Source: Pseudomonas sp. PD9R
GTDB lineage: Bacteria > Pseudomonadota > Gammaproteobacteria > Pseudomonadales > Pseudomonadaceae
Direction: 5' to 3'
Assembly (NCBI RefSeq): GCF_019200975.1
Contig: NZ_JAHTMR010000002.1
Location: forward strand, 167,461 to 231,460
DNA length: 64,000 bases
A program made the translations under genes and the position numbers. A model generated the notes under the pieces. It ran no database searches. It had not been told where the DNA came from and saw nothing but the letters and a program-made list of their open reading frames with translations. Below, piece after piece: positions 33,263-41,973 of the stretch (positions are counted from its first letter, which is position 1; each line of letters starts with the position of its first letter).

Positions 33263-36200
33263 TTAACGATTGGCCGTTGATACCGTTGGCTGACACATCG
33301 TATGCGTATCCGGTTGCAGGTACGGCGTCAGAATCGGCGCCATGCCCTTAAGCACTTGCACCGGCAACGCCGAGGTAAAGGTGAAGCTCTCGGCCGAGCG
33401 CCCCGGCACGAAGGCGGTCAGGGTGCCGAAATGGTGATCGCCGATATAGAACACGAATGTGGCCGTGCGGTTGAGTGACTTGGAGCTCAGAATCCGTCCG
33501 CCGGAGCCAATGGCTTCGATGCGGTTGTCGCCGGTGCCGGTCTTGCCGCCCATGGCCAGCGGGGTGCCGTTGGGCAGTTTGAAACTGCCGGCCACCCGTT
33601 TCGCGGTCCCGGCGTCTACCACTTGCGACAGGGCTTCGCGCATGGCCTTGGCGACCTCGATTGGCATTACCCGTTTGCCCACATCCGGGTCATTGATCAA
33701 CTTGGTTTCGTAAGGCGTGTCGGCGGCGAAATGCAGGCTGTCGATACGCAGGGTCGGCATGCGCACGCCGTCATTGAGGATGGTGCCGATCAATTCGGCC
33801 AAGGCTGCCGGACGGTCGCCGGAACTGCCGATGGCGGTGGCCAGCGACGGCACCAGATGATCGAACGGATAGCCGACTTTCTGCCAGCGCTGGTGAATGT
33901 CGAGGAACGCTTCAATCTCCAGCATGGTGCGGATGCGGCTGTCGCGCGCGCCCTTGTGCTTGCTTTTGAATAGCCAGCTATAGACTTCCTGGCGTTCAAA
34001 CTGGCTGGCTTTGACGATGTCGCTGAACGTGGCGTCGGGATGGTTCAGCAAGTAACCCATCATCCACAAGTCCAACGGGTGAACCTTGGCGATAAAGCCC
34101 TGGTCCGGCAAGTCGTAGCTGCCTGGGCCGTAACTGTCGTAGAGCCGGATAAGGCGATCATCAGTGAGGTTTTCAGTGAGCTTGGCGCCTTTGAGGTGTG
34201 CGCGCACGAAGGTGTTGAAGTCTTCCTGACTGGCCTGCGGCAGCAGGTAACGGTGCACGGCGGCCATGCGGATCGGCGTCGGACGCATGCTGTCGAGGAA
34301 CGTTTCGAGCCGCGCCTGGGTGTCTTTGTTGCGGTATTTTTTCCAGAACTTCAGCAGGAACGAAGTGCCTTCGCGGTCGGCGAACGAGGCCAGGTATTCC
34401 TGACGCCGTGGGTCGCGGTCGTCCTTGAGCAATTCTGCGCTGCTGTTGGGGCCGGAATAGGTGGTGTAGCGCACCAGGTCGCGCATCAGGCGAATGAACG
34501 GCAGGTTGATCGACTCACGAATGGCGTCACGCAGGGTCGGCATCCGGCCGTTGTCTTCCTTGCGGAAGTTATGGAACACGTGCAAGCCGCCACCGGTGAA
34601 AAACGCTTCACCTGGGCTGGCGGAGTATTTGCGGTCCAGCGCGGCACCGAGCATGGGTTGCAGGCTGCGGTCCTTGTTCTGAATCAGGTAATCGATCACC
34701 CATCGGCTCAGGCGGTCCTGCTCCGGCACGTCGACTTTCTTCAGTTCCGGGATGGTCATACCGGCATATTTATCGTGCAGCTCGGAAATGATCTGCAGGT
34801 AGGTGGTGAGCACGCGCATTTTGGCGGTGGAGCCCAGTTCCAGCTTGCTGCCTTCGTTGATATCGAATGGCTGGTCGGTGCTGTCGGTTTGCACCCGCAC
34901 CCGCGAACCGTCCGGCATCAGCTCGAACAGGGTGAAGCTGTAGCGCACCTGGGTGGTGCTGGTCTTGGTCAGCAGGTGCTCGCCGATCAGGCCGATTTGT
35001 GTTGCAAAGGCTGGGTCAGCGAGGTTTTTCAAATACTCGGTGGCCTGGGTTTGCAGTTCGCCTTGCAGGGTGCTGGTGGCCGAAAGGTCGAGGCGGTCTA
35101 GGTCGTACAGCGGACGGTTAAGCAACCCGGCCAGGCGACTGCGCGCCACACTGATGCCCTTGGTGGTTTCGATCGGTTGAATGGTCGGCTGGGTCGCCCA
35201 GTCGCGGTACGTGACCTTGCTGGCCAGTGCGGCGGCGGCGAAGGGGGCGTCGATTACGCCATTTTGTGCCAGCAGGCGAATATGGCTGTCGGTAAGGTCG
35301 GCCAGTTCGTCGTGACCTTTGGTCAGGTAATGCGAAGGGCGACGCTGGGCGATCATCAACGACAGCATCTCGCGCAGCGCCAGGCCTTTGTCCGCCATGG
35401 TCTTTGGATCCGTCGCGGTGCTGATCAGCGCCTGGTTGGCCTCGGTGAAGTCGGAGCCGTACCACACGCGCAAACCTTCGGCCATGCCGTGCACTTCCCC
35501 ATGGCCGGGTACGGCGGACAGCGGCACGCTGTTGAGGTAATCGCGCACGACGTTCTGCCGGGCCACAAGCGTTTCCGGTCCGGCCTGATAGGCACGCACG
35601 GTGGCGGAAATCATCTGGCGGATTTTCTCGGCGCCACTGACCGTCAGGCCATCGGGAGAGTGCCGGTATTTTTCCAGTTGCGTGGCCAGGGTGCTGCCAC
35701 CGGCGGATTGGCCGGGGACATGCAACAACTTCGCAACCTGGGACCACGCTGCCATGCCGAACCGCGGCCAGTCTACGGCGGGGTTGGCCAGCGGTTGTTT
35801 GGGGTCGAGCAGAAAGCGGTTCTCGATAAACAGCAGGCTGCTGACCACCACTGGCGGGATCGAGGCGAAGCTGGAATAGAGTTGTTGCGGATATTTGTAC
35901 TGATATAACGGTGCTGCGCGGCAATCGGTAATCGATAACCCGGCCTGGATTTTTTCCGAATAGGGCACGAACAGGCCTTTGTCGCTGTAATTCATCAATT
36001 CCGGGGAAAAGCGGGTTTGCGCTTCAATGACGAAATCGCGTTTGAGCAGGCGGGGCAGGAATTCACCCAGGGAGCTGTAGCCCAGACGCTGGTCGAACGG
36101 ACCGGCCCCGGGGTAGTGAATGGCATCGCTGGGGCCGGGTTTCAGCTCATAACTCAGGGACTTGGCAAACTTGCTGACTTCCCGGGCCTGAAACCTCGAG

Positions 36201-36394
36201 GTGCGCATCTCCTTGGCGGCGGCCAGGCCCACCACGATCGCAATAATGAGCAACAACAACCAGAATGCCTTCCAGCCGTGTCTGCTACGGCGGGGTTTTT
36301 CAGGAGGCGGCGCTTCTTCATCCACTCGTTCAGTCGGGACCACAGTTTTACTCGAATCGGTTTGCCATAAAGCGCCCATAGTCGACTGATCCAT
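33263..36394 (-). CDS. large bifunctional transglycosylase/transpeptidase PBP
   Basis: 1043-residue class A-type penicillin-binding protein with one N-terminal membrane anchor (WLLLLIIAIVVGLAAA, about 45-60). The GT51 transglycosylase region has IENRFLLDPKQPLANPAVDWPRF (catalytic Glu in ENRF) and GGSTLATQLEKY. The transpeptidase region has SxxK in GSTAK, SxN in SIN (RESINLPFIRL) and KTG in GGKTGTGDNR, so all three active-site motifs are present. It is longer than PBP1a/1b (about 770-850), with inserted segments between the motifs, and the glycosyltransferase motifs differ from the usual EDxxFxxHxG form. A specialised cell-wall role is possible. ATG 36379 is an alternative start. Confidence 0.85.
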   Translation of the reverse strand: MDQSTMGALWQTDSSKTVVPTERVDEEAPPPEKPRRSRHGWKAFWLLLLIIAIVVGLAAAKEMRTSRFQAREVSKFAKSLSYELKPGPSDAIHYPGAGPFDQRLGYSSLGEFLPRLLKRDFVIEAQTRFSPELMNYSDKGLFVPYSEKIQAGLSITDCRAAPLYQYKYPQQLYSSFASIPPVVVSSLLFIENRFLLDPKQPLANPAVDWPRFGMAAWSQVAKLLHVPGQSAGGSTLATQLEKYRHSPDGLTVSGAEKIRQMISATVRAYQAGPETLVARQNVVRDYLNSVPLSAVPGHGEVHGMAEGLRVWYGSDFTEANQALISTATDPKTMADKGLALREMLSLMIAQRRPSHYLTKGHDELADLTDSHIRLLAQNGVIDAPFAAAALASKVTYRDWATQPTIQPIETTKGISVARSRLAGLLNRPLYDLDRLDLSATSTLQGELQTQATEYLKNLADPAFATQIGLIGEHLLTKTSTTQVRYSFTLFELMPDGSRVRVQTDSTDQPFDINEGSKLELGSTAKMRVLTTYLQIISELHDKYAGMTIPELKKVDVPEQDRLSRWVIDYLIQNKDRSLQPMLGAALDRKYSASPGEAFFTGGGLHVFHNFRKEDNGRMPTLRDAIRESINLPFIRLMRDLVRYTTYSGPNSSAELLKDDRDPRRQEYLASFADREGTSFLLKFWKKYRNKDTQARLETFLDSMRPTPIRMAAVHRYLLPQASQEDFNTFVRAHLKGAKLTENLTDDRLIRLYDSYGPGSYDLPDQGFIAKVHPLDLWMMGYLLNHPDATFSDIVKASQFERQEVYSWLFKSKHKGARDSRIRTMLEIEAFLDIHQRWQKVGYPFDHLVPSLATAIGSSGDRPAALAELIGTILNDGVRMPTLRIDSLHFAADTPYETKLINDPDVGKRVMPIEVAKAMREALSQVVDAGTAKRVAGSFKLPNGTPLAMGGKTGTGDNRIEAIGSGGRILSSKSLNRTATFVFYIGDHHFGTLTAFVPGRSAESFTFTSALPVQVLKGMAPILTPYLQPDTHTMCQPTVSTANR

Positions 36395-36489
36395 TCACGC
36401 AGATTGATCGGACTTGACTGAAGCTTAGACGGTGGATGGCGATGGTGAAAAAATTGTGAGGATCCAACTATCGGGTTTGTCCCCAGACC

Positions 36490-36622
36490 TGTGGCGAGGG
36501 AGCTTGCTCCCGCTCGGTTGCGCAGCAGCCGCAAAACCAGGCAACCGGTTTAATCAGAAACATCTTGATGGCAGGACTTGGGGCCGCTACGCGTCCCGGC
36601 GGGAGCAAGCTCCCTCGCCACA
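36490..36622. repeat. REPIN flanking the RAYT, left 133-bp copy
   Basis: Third REP type: arm TGTGGCGAGGGAGCTTGCTC at 36490-36513 and its inverted partner at 36599-36622. Spacer of 85 bases. It is repeated in the same orientation at 37232-37364 with five mismatches in 133 positions by my count. This REP type occurs nowhere else in the window. Confidence 0.92.
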
Positions 36623-36646
36623 ATGAGGTATCAAGCGACACAGGTT

Positions 36647-37106
36647 TCATAGCCAACAGGCATCCCAGAGTGGGTAATCGCCAATTTTTTCCACTAGCCC
36701 GGCGCGTAAAGGATTAGCCACGATATAGCGTGCGAACGGGCGCAGATCTTCGCCATCGCGAATAGCCCGGGTCGTGAAAGCCTGACTGCCAGAACGCTGC
36801 TTGACGCTTGAGTGCCCGATTGATGTTCAGCGTGCTGCGGGACTTGGTGGCCTGCATGAGCTGCGCCAAGGTGACTTGTTCGAGTTGTACCAGCCAATGA
36901 AGGTGATCAGGCATGACCACCCAGGCAATTGAGCTCACCCAATGCTGTTCGTGGGCGCGCCTGAGTTCGGCAACCAGCAAACGTCCCCTATTCAAATCGC
37001 TGAATATTGGTTGTCTCTGATGTACAACCGCTGTGATGAGGTAGGCCCGACCTGATTCGGAAAATCGTCCGTGTCGCAGTAAATGTGAGTTTGGGCGTGG
37101 ATGCAT
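36647..37106 (-). pseudogene. REP-associated tyrosine transposase (RAYT), frameshifted
   Basis: RAYT/TnpA-REP family (Y1, IS200/IS605-related), the enzyme that is thought to move REP sequences. The N-terminal part reads SGRAYLITAVVHQRQPIF and WVVMPDHLHWLVQL, with the HxH metal motif HLH, then AFWQSGFHD. Here the frame breaks. Removing one base in CCCGGG at 36766-36771 restores a textbook RAYT end: RAIRDGEDLRPFARYIVANP, then LRAGLVEKIGDYPLWDACWL and a stop at 36647. The total of 460 bases is 153 codons plus one base. In the catalytic region Tyr of FARYIV lies after the break, so the short product would lack the nucleophile. It could also be a sequencing error. Flanked on both sides by matching REPINs. 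Confidence 0.88.
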
Positions 37107-37738
37107 TCTTGCGTCCTTTGGCAGAGGTTCCTTATGACCCTAGCCGCCCACCAACCTACACGCAGCCGCAGTTGCTGAGTGAAAGTTCCGAAACTCTTGA
37201 AGGATTCGATCCATTCCTGCCGCAGCGCCTTCGTGGCGAGGGAGCTTGCTCCCGCTCGGTTGCGCAGCAGCCGCAAAACCAGGCAACCGGTTCTATCAGA
37301 AACATCTTGATGGCAGGATTTGGGGCCGATACGCGTCCCGGCGGGAGCAAGCTCCCTCGCCACAGGGGTAAGTAGGCTGTGATATCTGTGCTAGAGCCGT
37401 CGCGAAGCTAAATGTGGCCCAACGCAGGGGCATGACGCTGCACCAATAGCGTGCAATACTCGCCAGCGTTTCAAAAGGCGAAAAATCCTACAAAACACAA
37501 TGTGTTTATTCTCCGTAATTGGCATTTTTACCGAGAACTACACCTGATTTTGATGATTCATAGAGTGAAATACTCTGTCGTCAGCTTTTTATACTGCACT
37601 CTCCGCTGATCTCGCAGGTTTTGTCCTGCAAGACGGTTCCGCCCACGAGGCCGGGCCGGTTACGGGAAGCCATGGCTTATCGGCCGTCGCTTCAACACTC
37701 AGTGGTCATATCCAATAACAAGACGAGGTTGTACCCCT
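37107..37738. other. intergenic region, RAYT to amino-acid permease
   Basis: 632 bases. 37232-37364 is the right REPIN. The remaining 370 bases before the permease are AT-rich around 37480-37600 (probable promoter zone, no box placed with confidence) and carry small hairpins (AGAGT-GAAAT-ACTCT near 37562, CAGG-TTTTGT-CCTG near 37616). No gene seen. Confidence 0.55.
37232..37364. repeat. REPIN flanking the RAYT, right 133-bp copy
   Basis: Same length and orientation as the copy at 36490-36622, arms at 37232-37255 and 37341-37364. The five differences from the left copy lie at the first base and in the spacer; the right-hand arms are identical. Confidence 0.92.
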
Positions 37739-39160
37739 ATGCCAACAGGCAATCATCTGCCCCATGGCGAGACCGCTCAGAGCGGCCCGCTCAAACGTGA
37801 ACTCGGCGAACGGCATATTCGTCTGATGGCTCTCGGTGCCTGCATCGGCGTCGGCCTGTTTCTCGGTTCGGCCAAGGCCATTGAAATGGCGGGGCCGGCC
37901 ATCATGCTGTCCTACATCATTGGCGGTCTGGCAATCCTGGTGATCATGCGCGCCCTCGGCGAAATGGCGGTGCACAACCCGGTCGCCGGCTCTTTCAGCC
38001 GTTATGCCCAAGACTACCTCGGCCCATTGGCGGGCTTTCTCACAGGCTGGAACTACTGGTTCCTGTGGCTGGTGACCTGTGTCGCGGAAATCACCGCCGT
38101 GGCGGTGTATATGGGCGTTTGGTTCCCCGATGTGCCGCGCTGGATCTGGGCGCTGTCGGCGCTGATCAGCATGGGCACCATCAACCTGATCGCGGTGAAA
38201 GCCTTCGGCGAGTTCGAATTCTGGTTCGCCCTGATCAAGATTGTCACCATCATTGCCATGGTGATCGGCGGTGTCGGTGTGATCGCCTTCGGTTTCGGCA
38301 ACGATGGCGTAGCACTGGGCATTTCCAACCTCTGGACCCATGGCGGCTTCATGCCCAACGGTGTGCAGGGCGTGTTGATGTCGCTGCAAATGGTCATGTT
38401 CGCGTACCTCGGCGTCGAGATGATCGGCCTGACCGCCGGTGAAGCGAAGAACCCGCAGAAGACCATTCCCAACGCGATCGGCTCGGTGTTCTGGCGGATT
38501 CTGCTGTTCTACGTCGGCGCACTGTTCGTAATTCTGTCGATCTACCCGTGGAACGAAATTGGCACTCAGGGCAGTCCGTTTGTGATGACCTTCGAGCGGC
38601 TGGGCATCAAGACTGCGGCCGGCATCATCAACTTCGTGGTGATCACTGCGGCGCTGTCGTCCTGCAACGGCGGTATTTTCAGCACCGGGCGCATGCTCTA
38701 CAGCCTGGCGCAGAACGGTCAGGCCCCAGCGGGTTTTGCCAAAACGTCCAGCAACGGCGTGCCGCGTCGCGCCTTGCTGTTGTCGATTGGCGCCTTGCTG
38801 CTGGGGGTGTTGCTCAACTACTTGGTGCCTGAAAAAGTCTTCGTCTGGGTGACGGCGATTGCCACGTTCGGCGCGATCTGGACCTGGGTGATGATCCTGC
38901 TGGCCCAGCTCAAGTTTCGCCAAGGCCTGAGCGCCAGTGAACGTGCCGGCCTTAAATACCGCATGTGGCTTTACCCGATCAGCTCGTATCTGGCGCTGGC
39001 GTTCCTGGTGCTGGTGGTCGGCTTGATGGCGTACTTCCCCGACACCCGCGTGGCGCTGTACGTGGGCCCGGCGTTCCTGGTGCTGCTGACGGTGTTGTTC
39101 TACGTGTTCAAACTGCAACCGACCAACGTGTCGCAGGGCGCGGTGCGCCAGGGCGCGTAA
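37739..39160 (+). CDS. APC-family amino-acid permease (ProY/AAT-like)
   Basis: 473-residue inner-membrane amino acid/proton symporter of the AAT group with 12 predicted helices. Signature near the start: LKRELGERHIRLMALGACIG followed by VGLFLGSAKAIEMAGP and IMRALGEMAVHNPVAGSFSRYA. Overall closest in pattern to E. coli ProY and Pseudomonas histidine permeases; the exact substrate cannot be read from sequence. A purine-rich GACGAGG precedes the ATG at 37739. A good terminator follows directly, so it is probably transcribed alone. Confidence 0.88.
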   Translation: MPTGNHLPHGETAQSGPLKRELGERHIRLMALGACIGVGLFLGSAKAIEMAGPAIMLSYIIGGLAILVIMRALGEMAVHNPVAGSFSRYAQDYLGPLAGFLTGWNYWFLWLVTCVAEITAVAVYMGVWFPDVPRWIWALSALISMGTINLIAVKAFGEFEFWFALIKIVTIIAMVIGGVGVIAFGFGNDGVALGISNLWTHGGFMPNGVQGVLMSLQMVMFAYLGVEMIGLTAGEAKNPQKTIPNAIGSVFWRILLFYVGALFVILSIYPWNEIGTQGSPFVMTFERLGIKTAAGIINFVVITAALSSCNGGIFSTGRMLYSLAQNGQAPAGFAKTSSNGVPRRALLLSIGALLLGVLLNYLVPEKVFVWVTAIATFGAIWTWVMILLAQLKFRQGLSASERAGLKYRMWLYPISSYLALAFLVLVVGLMAYFPDTRVALYVGPAFLVLLTVLFYVFKLQPTNVSQGAVRQGA

Positions 39161-39177
39161 GTTGTAACGTCTGACGC

Positions 39178-39215
39178 AAAAGCCCCGGTCGAAATGATCG
39201 GGGCTTTCTGTTTTT
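39178..39215 (+). terminator. rho-independent terminator of the permease gene
   Basis: AAAGCCCCGGTC, loop GAAAT, GATCGGGGCTTT, then CTGTTTTT. Twelve pairs with one G-T, 18 bases after the stop. It lies just before a REPIN. Confidence 0.88.
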
Positions 39216-39219
39216 GGAA

Positions 39220-39303
39220 GATCAAAAAATCGCAGCCTGCGGCAGCCCCTACATGGGATCGCGTACACCTGTAGGAGCTGCCGAAGGCTGCGATCTTTTG
39301 ATT
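39220..39303. repeat. REPIN (GATCGCAGCC family) overlapping the opgC 3' end
   Basis: Arms at 39220-39253 and 39270-39303. It lies between convergent genes and includes the stop codon and last 17 codons of the opgC-like gene. Confidence 0.9.
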
Positions 39304-40406
39304 GGCTGGTTCAACCGTTTATTGAATTCCAGCCAGGCCGCCAGCAATGCCATTAACCCAGCACCCACCAACGCCGTCAGTATCTGCATGGCGAAAGCAT
39401 CATCGGTCAAGGCATTGACCATATCCGCCAGCGGCGCCAACAACACACCCAAACAGAAGATCTCCAGCGAAAACCGCCCCATGCGACAGCTTTGCTGTGC
39501 CAGCCAGTTCTGCGTCCACCCGCTGTCGGGAATCAGTTTGGCGGTGACATAAGCCAGCGCCAGGAAGTGAATCAGGCGCACTGGCGACAGGTTGGTCTTG
39601 CTGATCGGGTACAACAGGTTGCTCAAGCTGGCCGGCATCAGCGCGTCGTGTATCTGTGGCCAGCGCCACGCGACGGTAATCACCCCGGCGAGCACCACGT
39701 ACAGCGCCGCACTGACAAACAACGGCTGGCGCATCAGTGGGCGGGTTTCGGGCGAGCGCGGCCGCTGACTATGGATAGCCGCCGCGCCGCCGAGGACAAA
39801 CAGCAGTTGCCAGGCGACAGGGTTGAAGTACCACACGCCGTCCTTGATTGCGGAGAGGTTCCAGCCTAACCACTGCGCCAGCGCGTACAAAGTCAGCGAC
39901 ACCGCCACCACCACCCATGCCTTGCGCACCAGCATCGGCAGCACCAGCGGCAGGCCCGCCAGCAGCACGATGTACAACGGCAGCGGGTCCATCAGGTTCG
40001 GTTTGAAGCGCAACAGCAACTCATCGATCAAGGCCTGCTGAGGGCTGGCGATGAAGTGATGCATGCCCATTTCTTCGACCAGGTCGCGGGTTTCCACATG
40101 ACTGTTGGCGAAGAACACGATGCCCATCAGCATCGCCAGCAGGAAGATGTGCACCACGTACAACACCCATGCACGCCGCAGGATTTTCACGCAGGCGATC
40201 AGAAAACCGTCACGCGCAAGGATTTTGCCGTAGGCCAGCACCGCCGCGTAACCGGCCAGAAACACGAAAACTTCGGCTGCATCGCTGAAGCCGAAATTAC
40301 GCAGGGTGATTTGACCCAAAGGGTTGTGGGGCACGTGATCCCAGAAGATGAAGATCAGTGCCAGGCCACGAAAAAAGTCGATCCGGTGATCGCGCTCGAA
40401 CGTCAT
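39249..40406 (-). CDS. opgC: OpgC-type membrane acyltransferase-like protein
   Basis: 385-residue inner-membrane protein with about ten helices, matching the OpgC family: start MTFERDHRIDFFRGLALIFI, then WDHVPHN, FGFSDAAEVFVFLAGY and YPISKTNLSPVRLIHFLALA. OpgC in proteobacteria adds succinyl groups to osmoregulated periplasmic glucans; other members have related acyl-transfer roles. ATG 40406 is chosen because the conserved family start lies there; further upstream codons show no family similarity. The last 17 residues ([12 protein letters not shown] and following) are encoded by a REPIN, so the native C-terminus was replaced or extended. It is divergent from the gtr cassette. Confidence 0.85.
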   Translation of the reverse strand: MTFERDHRIDFFRGLALIFIFWDHVPHNPLGQITLRNFGFSDAAEVFVFLAGYAAVLAYGKILARDGFLIACVKILRRAWVLYVVHIFLLAMLMGIVFFANSHVETRDLVEEMGMHHFIASPQQALIDELLLRFKPNLMDPLPLYIVLLAGLPLVLPMLVRKAWVVVAVSLTLYALAQWLGWNLSAIKDGVWYFNPVAWQLLFVLGGAAAIHSQRPRSPETRPLMRQPLFVSAALYVVLAGVITVAWRWPQIHDALMPASLSNLLYPISKTNLSPVRLIHFLALAYVTAKLIPDSGWTQNWLAQQSCRMGRFSLEIFCLGVLLAPLADMVNALTDDAFAMQILTALVGAGLMALLAAWLEFNKRLNQPIKRSQPSAAPTGVRDPM

Positions 40407-40659
40407 GACAGCAGGCTCGTAAACGGGTGTTGAATAAAAGGAGTAGCCGAGGGCGCAAAAGGTTGCTTGCCGCACATCGGCGGCGCGCAGGGTGGCGTGA
40501 TTCACCGGCAATTGCAAAGTCGGGATATTTCGGAATGTCTCCTGACGCTTTTGGCGATCATAACCGCTGGTCTGAAAGACGTCTGTATCTACGATTTCTG
40601 ACAGTAAACAAGCTCAAATACTTATGGGGAATGCAGCGTACTCGCACAGGATCGTCAAC

Positions 40660-41034
40660 ATGAGACGGGTGTGGAAAGGGTTGTCCAGCTACACGGTGAT
40701 TGGTGTTGCGAACACGCTGATTCACTGGCAAGTCTTCTTCCTGCTCAGCGTTGCAGCCGGCCTGCGTCAGGCTGTCAGCAATCTTGCAGCATTCTGCGTT
40801 GCCGCCTCGTTTTCCTTCTACATGAACGCCATCTACACCTTTGATGCCAAGGGTTCGGTCAGCGGCTATCTGCTGTTTATGGCGGCCATGGGCACGCTGA
40901 GCTTTGGCGTCGGCTATGCCGGTGACCTGTGGCGATTGCATGGCTTACTGACCGTGGCGCTGTTTTCAGCGCTGAGCCTGGTGTTTGGTTTCCTGTTCTC
41001 CAAGTACGTAGTGTTTCGCGAGCGTGATGCATGA
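40660..41034 (+). CDS. gtrA: GtrA-family bactoprenol-linked glucose flippase
   Basis: 124-residue protein with four predicted membrane helices and the GtrA pattern: [38 protein letters not shown] and a final [10 protein letters not shown]. GtrA-type proteins are thought to flip undecaprenyl-phosphate-glucose across the inner membrane. ATG 40660 is preceded by AGGA at a good distance; an ATG at 40624 is less well placed. It overlaps gtrB by 4 bases (ATGA). Confidence 0.88.
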   Translation: MRRVWKGLSSYTVIGVANTLIHWQVFFLLSVAAGLRQAVSNLAAFCVAASFSFYMNAIYTFDAKGSVSGYLLFMAAMGTLSFGVGYAGDLWRLHGLLTVALFSALSLVFGFLFSKYVVFRERDA

Positions 41035-41972
41035 AAGTCTCGCTCATCGTTCCGGTGTTCAATGAAGAACAGGCGATCAACCTGTTTTATGAGGCTGTAC
41101 GGCGCGAGTTGCGACTTGAGCAAGTCGAAGTTGAAATCGTGTTTATCAACGACGGTAGCTCCGATCATACGGCTGAGCAGGTCACGGCGCTGGCGCAGGC
41201 AGACGAGCAGGTCATGCTGATCAATTTCTCGCGTAATTTCGGCAAGGAGCCGGCGCTGTTTGCAGGGCTGGAATATGCCAGCGGTGATGCGGTGATCCCC
41301 ATGGACGTCGACCTGCAGGACCCGATCAGCGTCATCCCCCTGCTGATCGAACAATGGCACAAAGGTGCCGATGTGGTGCTGGCCAAGCGTCGCGACCGCA
41401 CCGCCGACGGTTACTTGAAACGCCACAGCGCGGCGTTGTTTTACCACTTGTTGAATCGGATTTCGTACACCCGGATCGAAGAAAACGTCGGTGATTTTCG
41501 CCTCATGGACCGCAAGGTAGTCGACGTGATTCGTGCACTGCCCGAGCATCAGTTGTTCATGAAGGGCGTGCTGTCCTGGGCCGGGTTCAATACCGTGGTG
41601 GTGGAATACGAGCGGGCCAGGCGGGTGGCGGGCAACAGCAAGTTCAATGGCTGGAAACTGTGGAACCTGGCCCTGGAAGGCGTGACTTCGTTCAGTACCG
41701 TGCCGTTGCGTTTATGGACGTACGTTGGTGGTTTTGTGTCGATCTTCGCGGTGCTTTACGCGGTGTACATGGCACTGGACAAGATTTTCTTCGGCAACGA
41801 TGTCCCCGGTTATCCGTCATTGATGACTGCGATTCTGTTTCTCGGCGGCGTGCAACTGATCGGCATTGGCATCCTTGGTGAGTACGTCGGCCGGATCTAC
41901 ATCGAGGCAAAACATCGGCCGCGCTATGTGGTCAAGGATATCGTTGGCGGCAAAGACCGGCGCGGGCCCTGA
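41031..41972 (+). CDS. gtrB: bactoprenol glucosyltransferase GtrB
   Basis: 313-residue GT2 glycosyltransferase. It begins [20 protein letters not shown] and has [40 protein letters not shown] (DxD in DVDLQDP), VLAKRRDR and [10 protein letters not shown]. Two C-terminal membrane helices ([15 protein letters not shown] and [22 protein letters not shown]) hold it at the inner membrane. It loads glucose onto undecaprenyl phosphate for GtrA and the third gene. Start overlaps gtrA; the next gene starts one base after its stop. Confidence 0.92.
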   Translation: MKVSLIVPVFNEEQAINLFYEAVRRELRLEQVEVEIVFINDGSSDHTAEQVTALAQADEQVMLINFSRNFGKEPALFAGLEYASGDAVIPMDVDLQDPISVIPLLIEQWHKGADVVLAKRRDRTADGYLKRHSAALFYHLLNRISYTRIEENVGDFRLMDRKVVDVIRALPEHQLFMKGVLSWAGFNTVVVEYERARRVAGNSKFNGWKLWNLALEGVTSFSTVPLRLWTYVGGFVSIFAVLYAVYMALDKIFFGNDVPGYPSLMTAILFLGGVQLIGIGILGEYVGRIYIEAKHRPRYVVKDIVGGKDRRGP

Positions 41973-41973
41973 C

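Noticed and set aside
36694..36897. Separate 67-codon open frame within the RAYT region
   Set aside because: It is in neither of the two frames that together encode the RAYT, and carries no motif.
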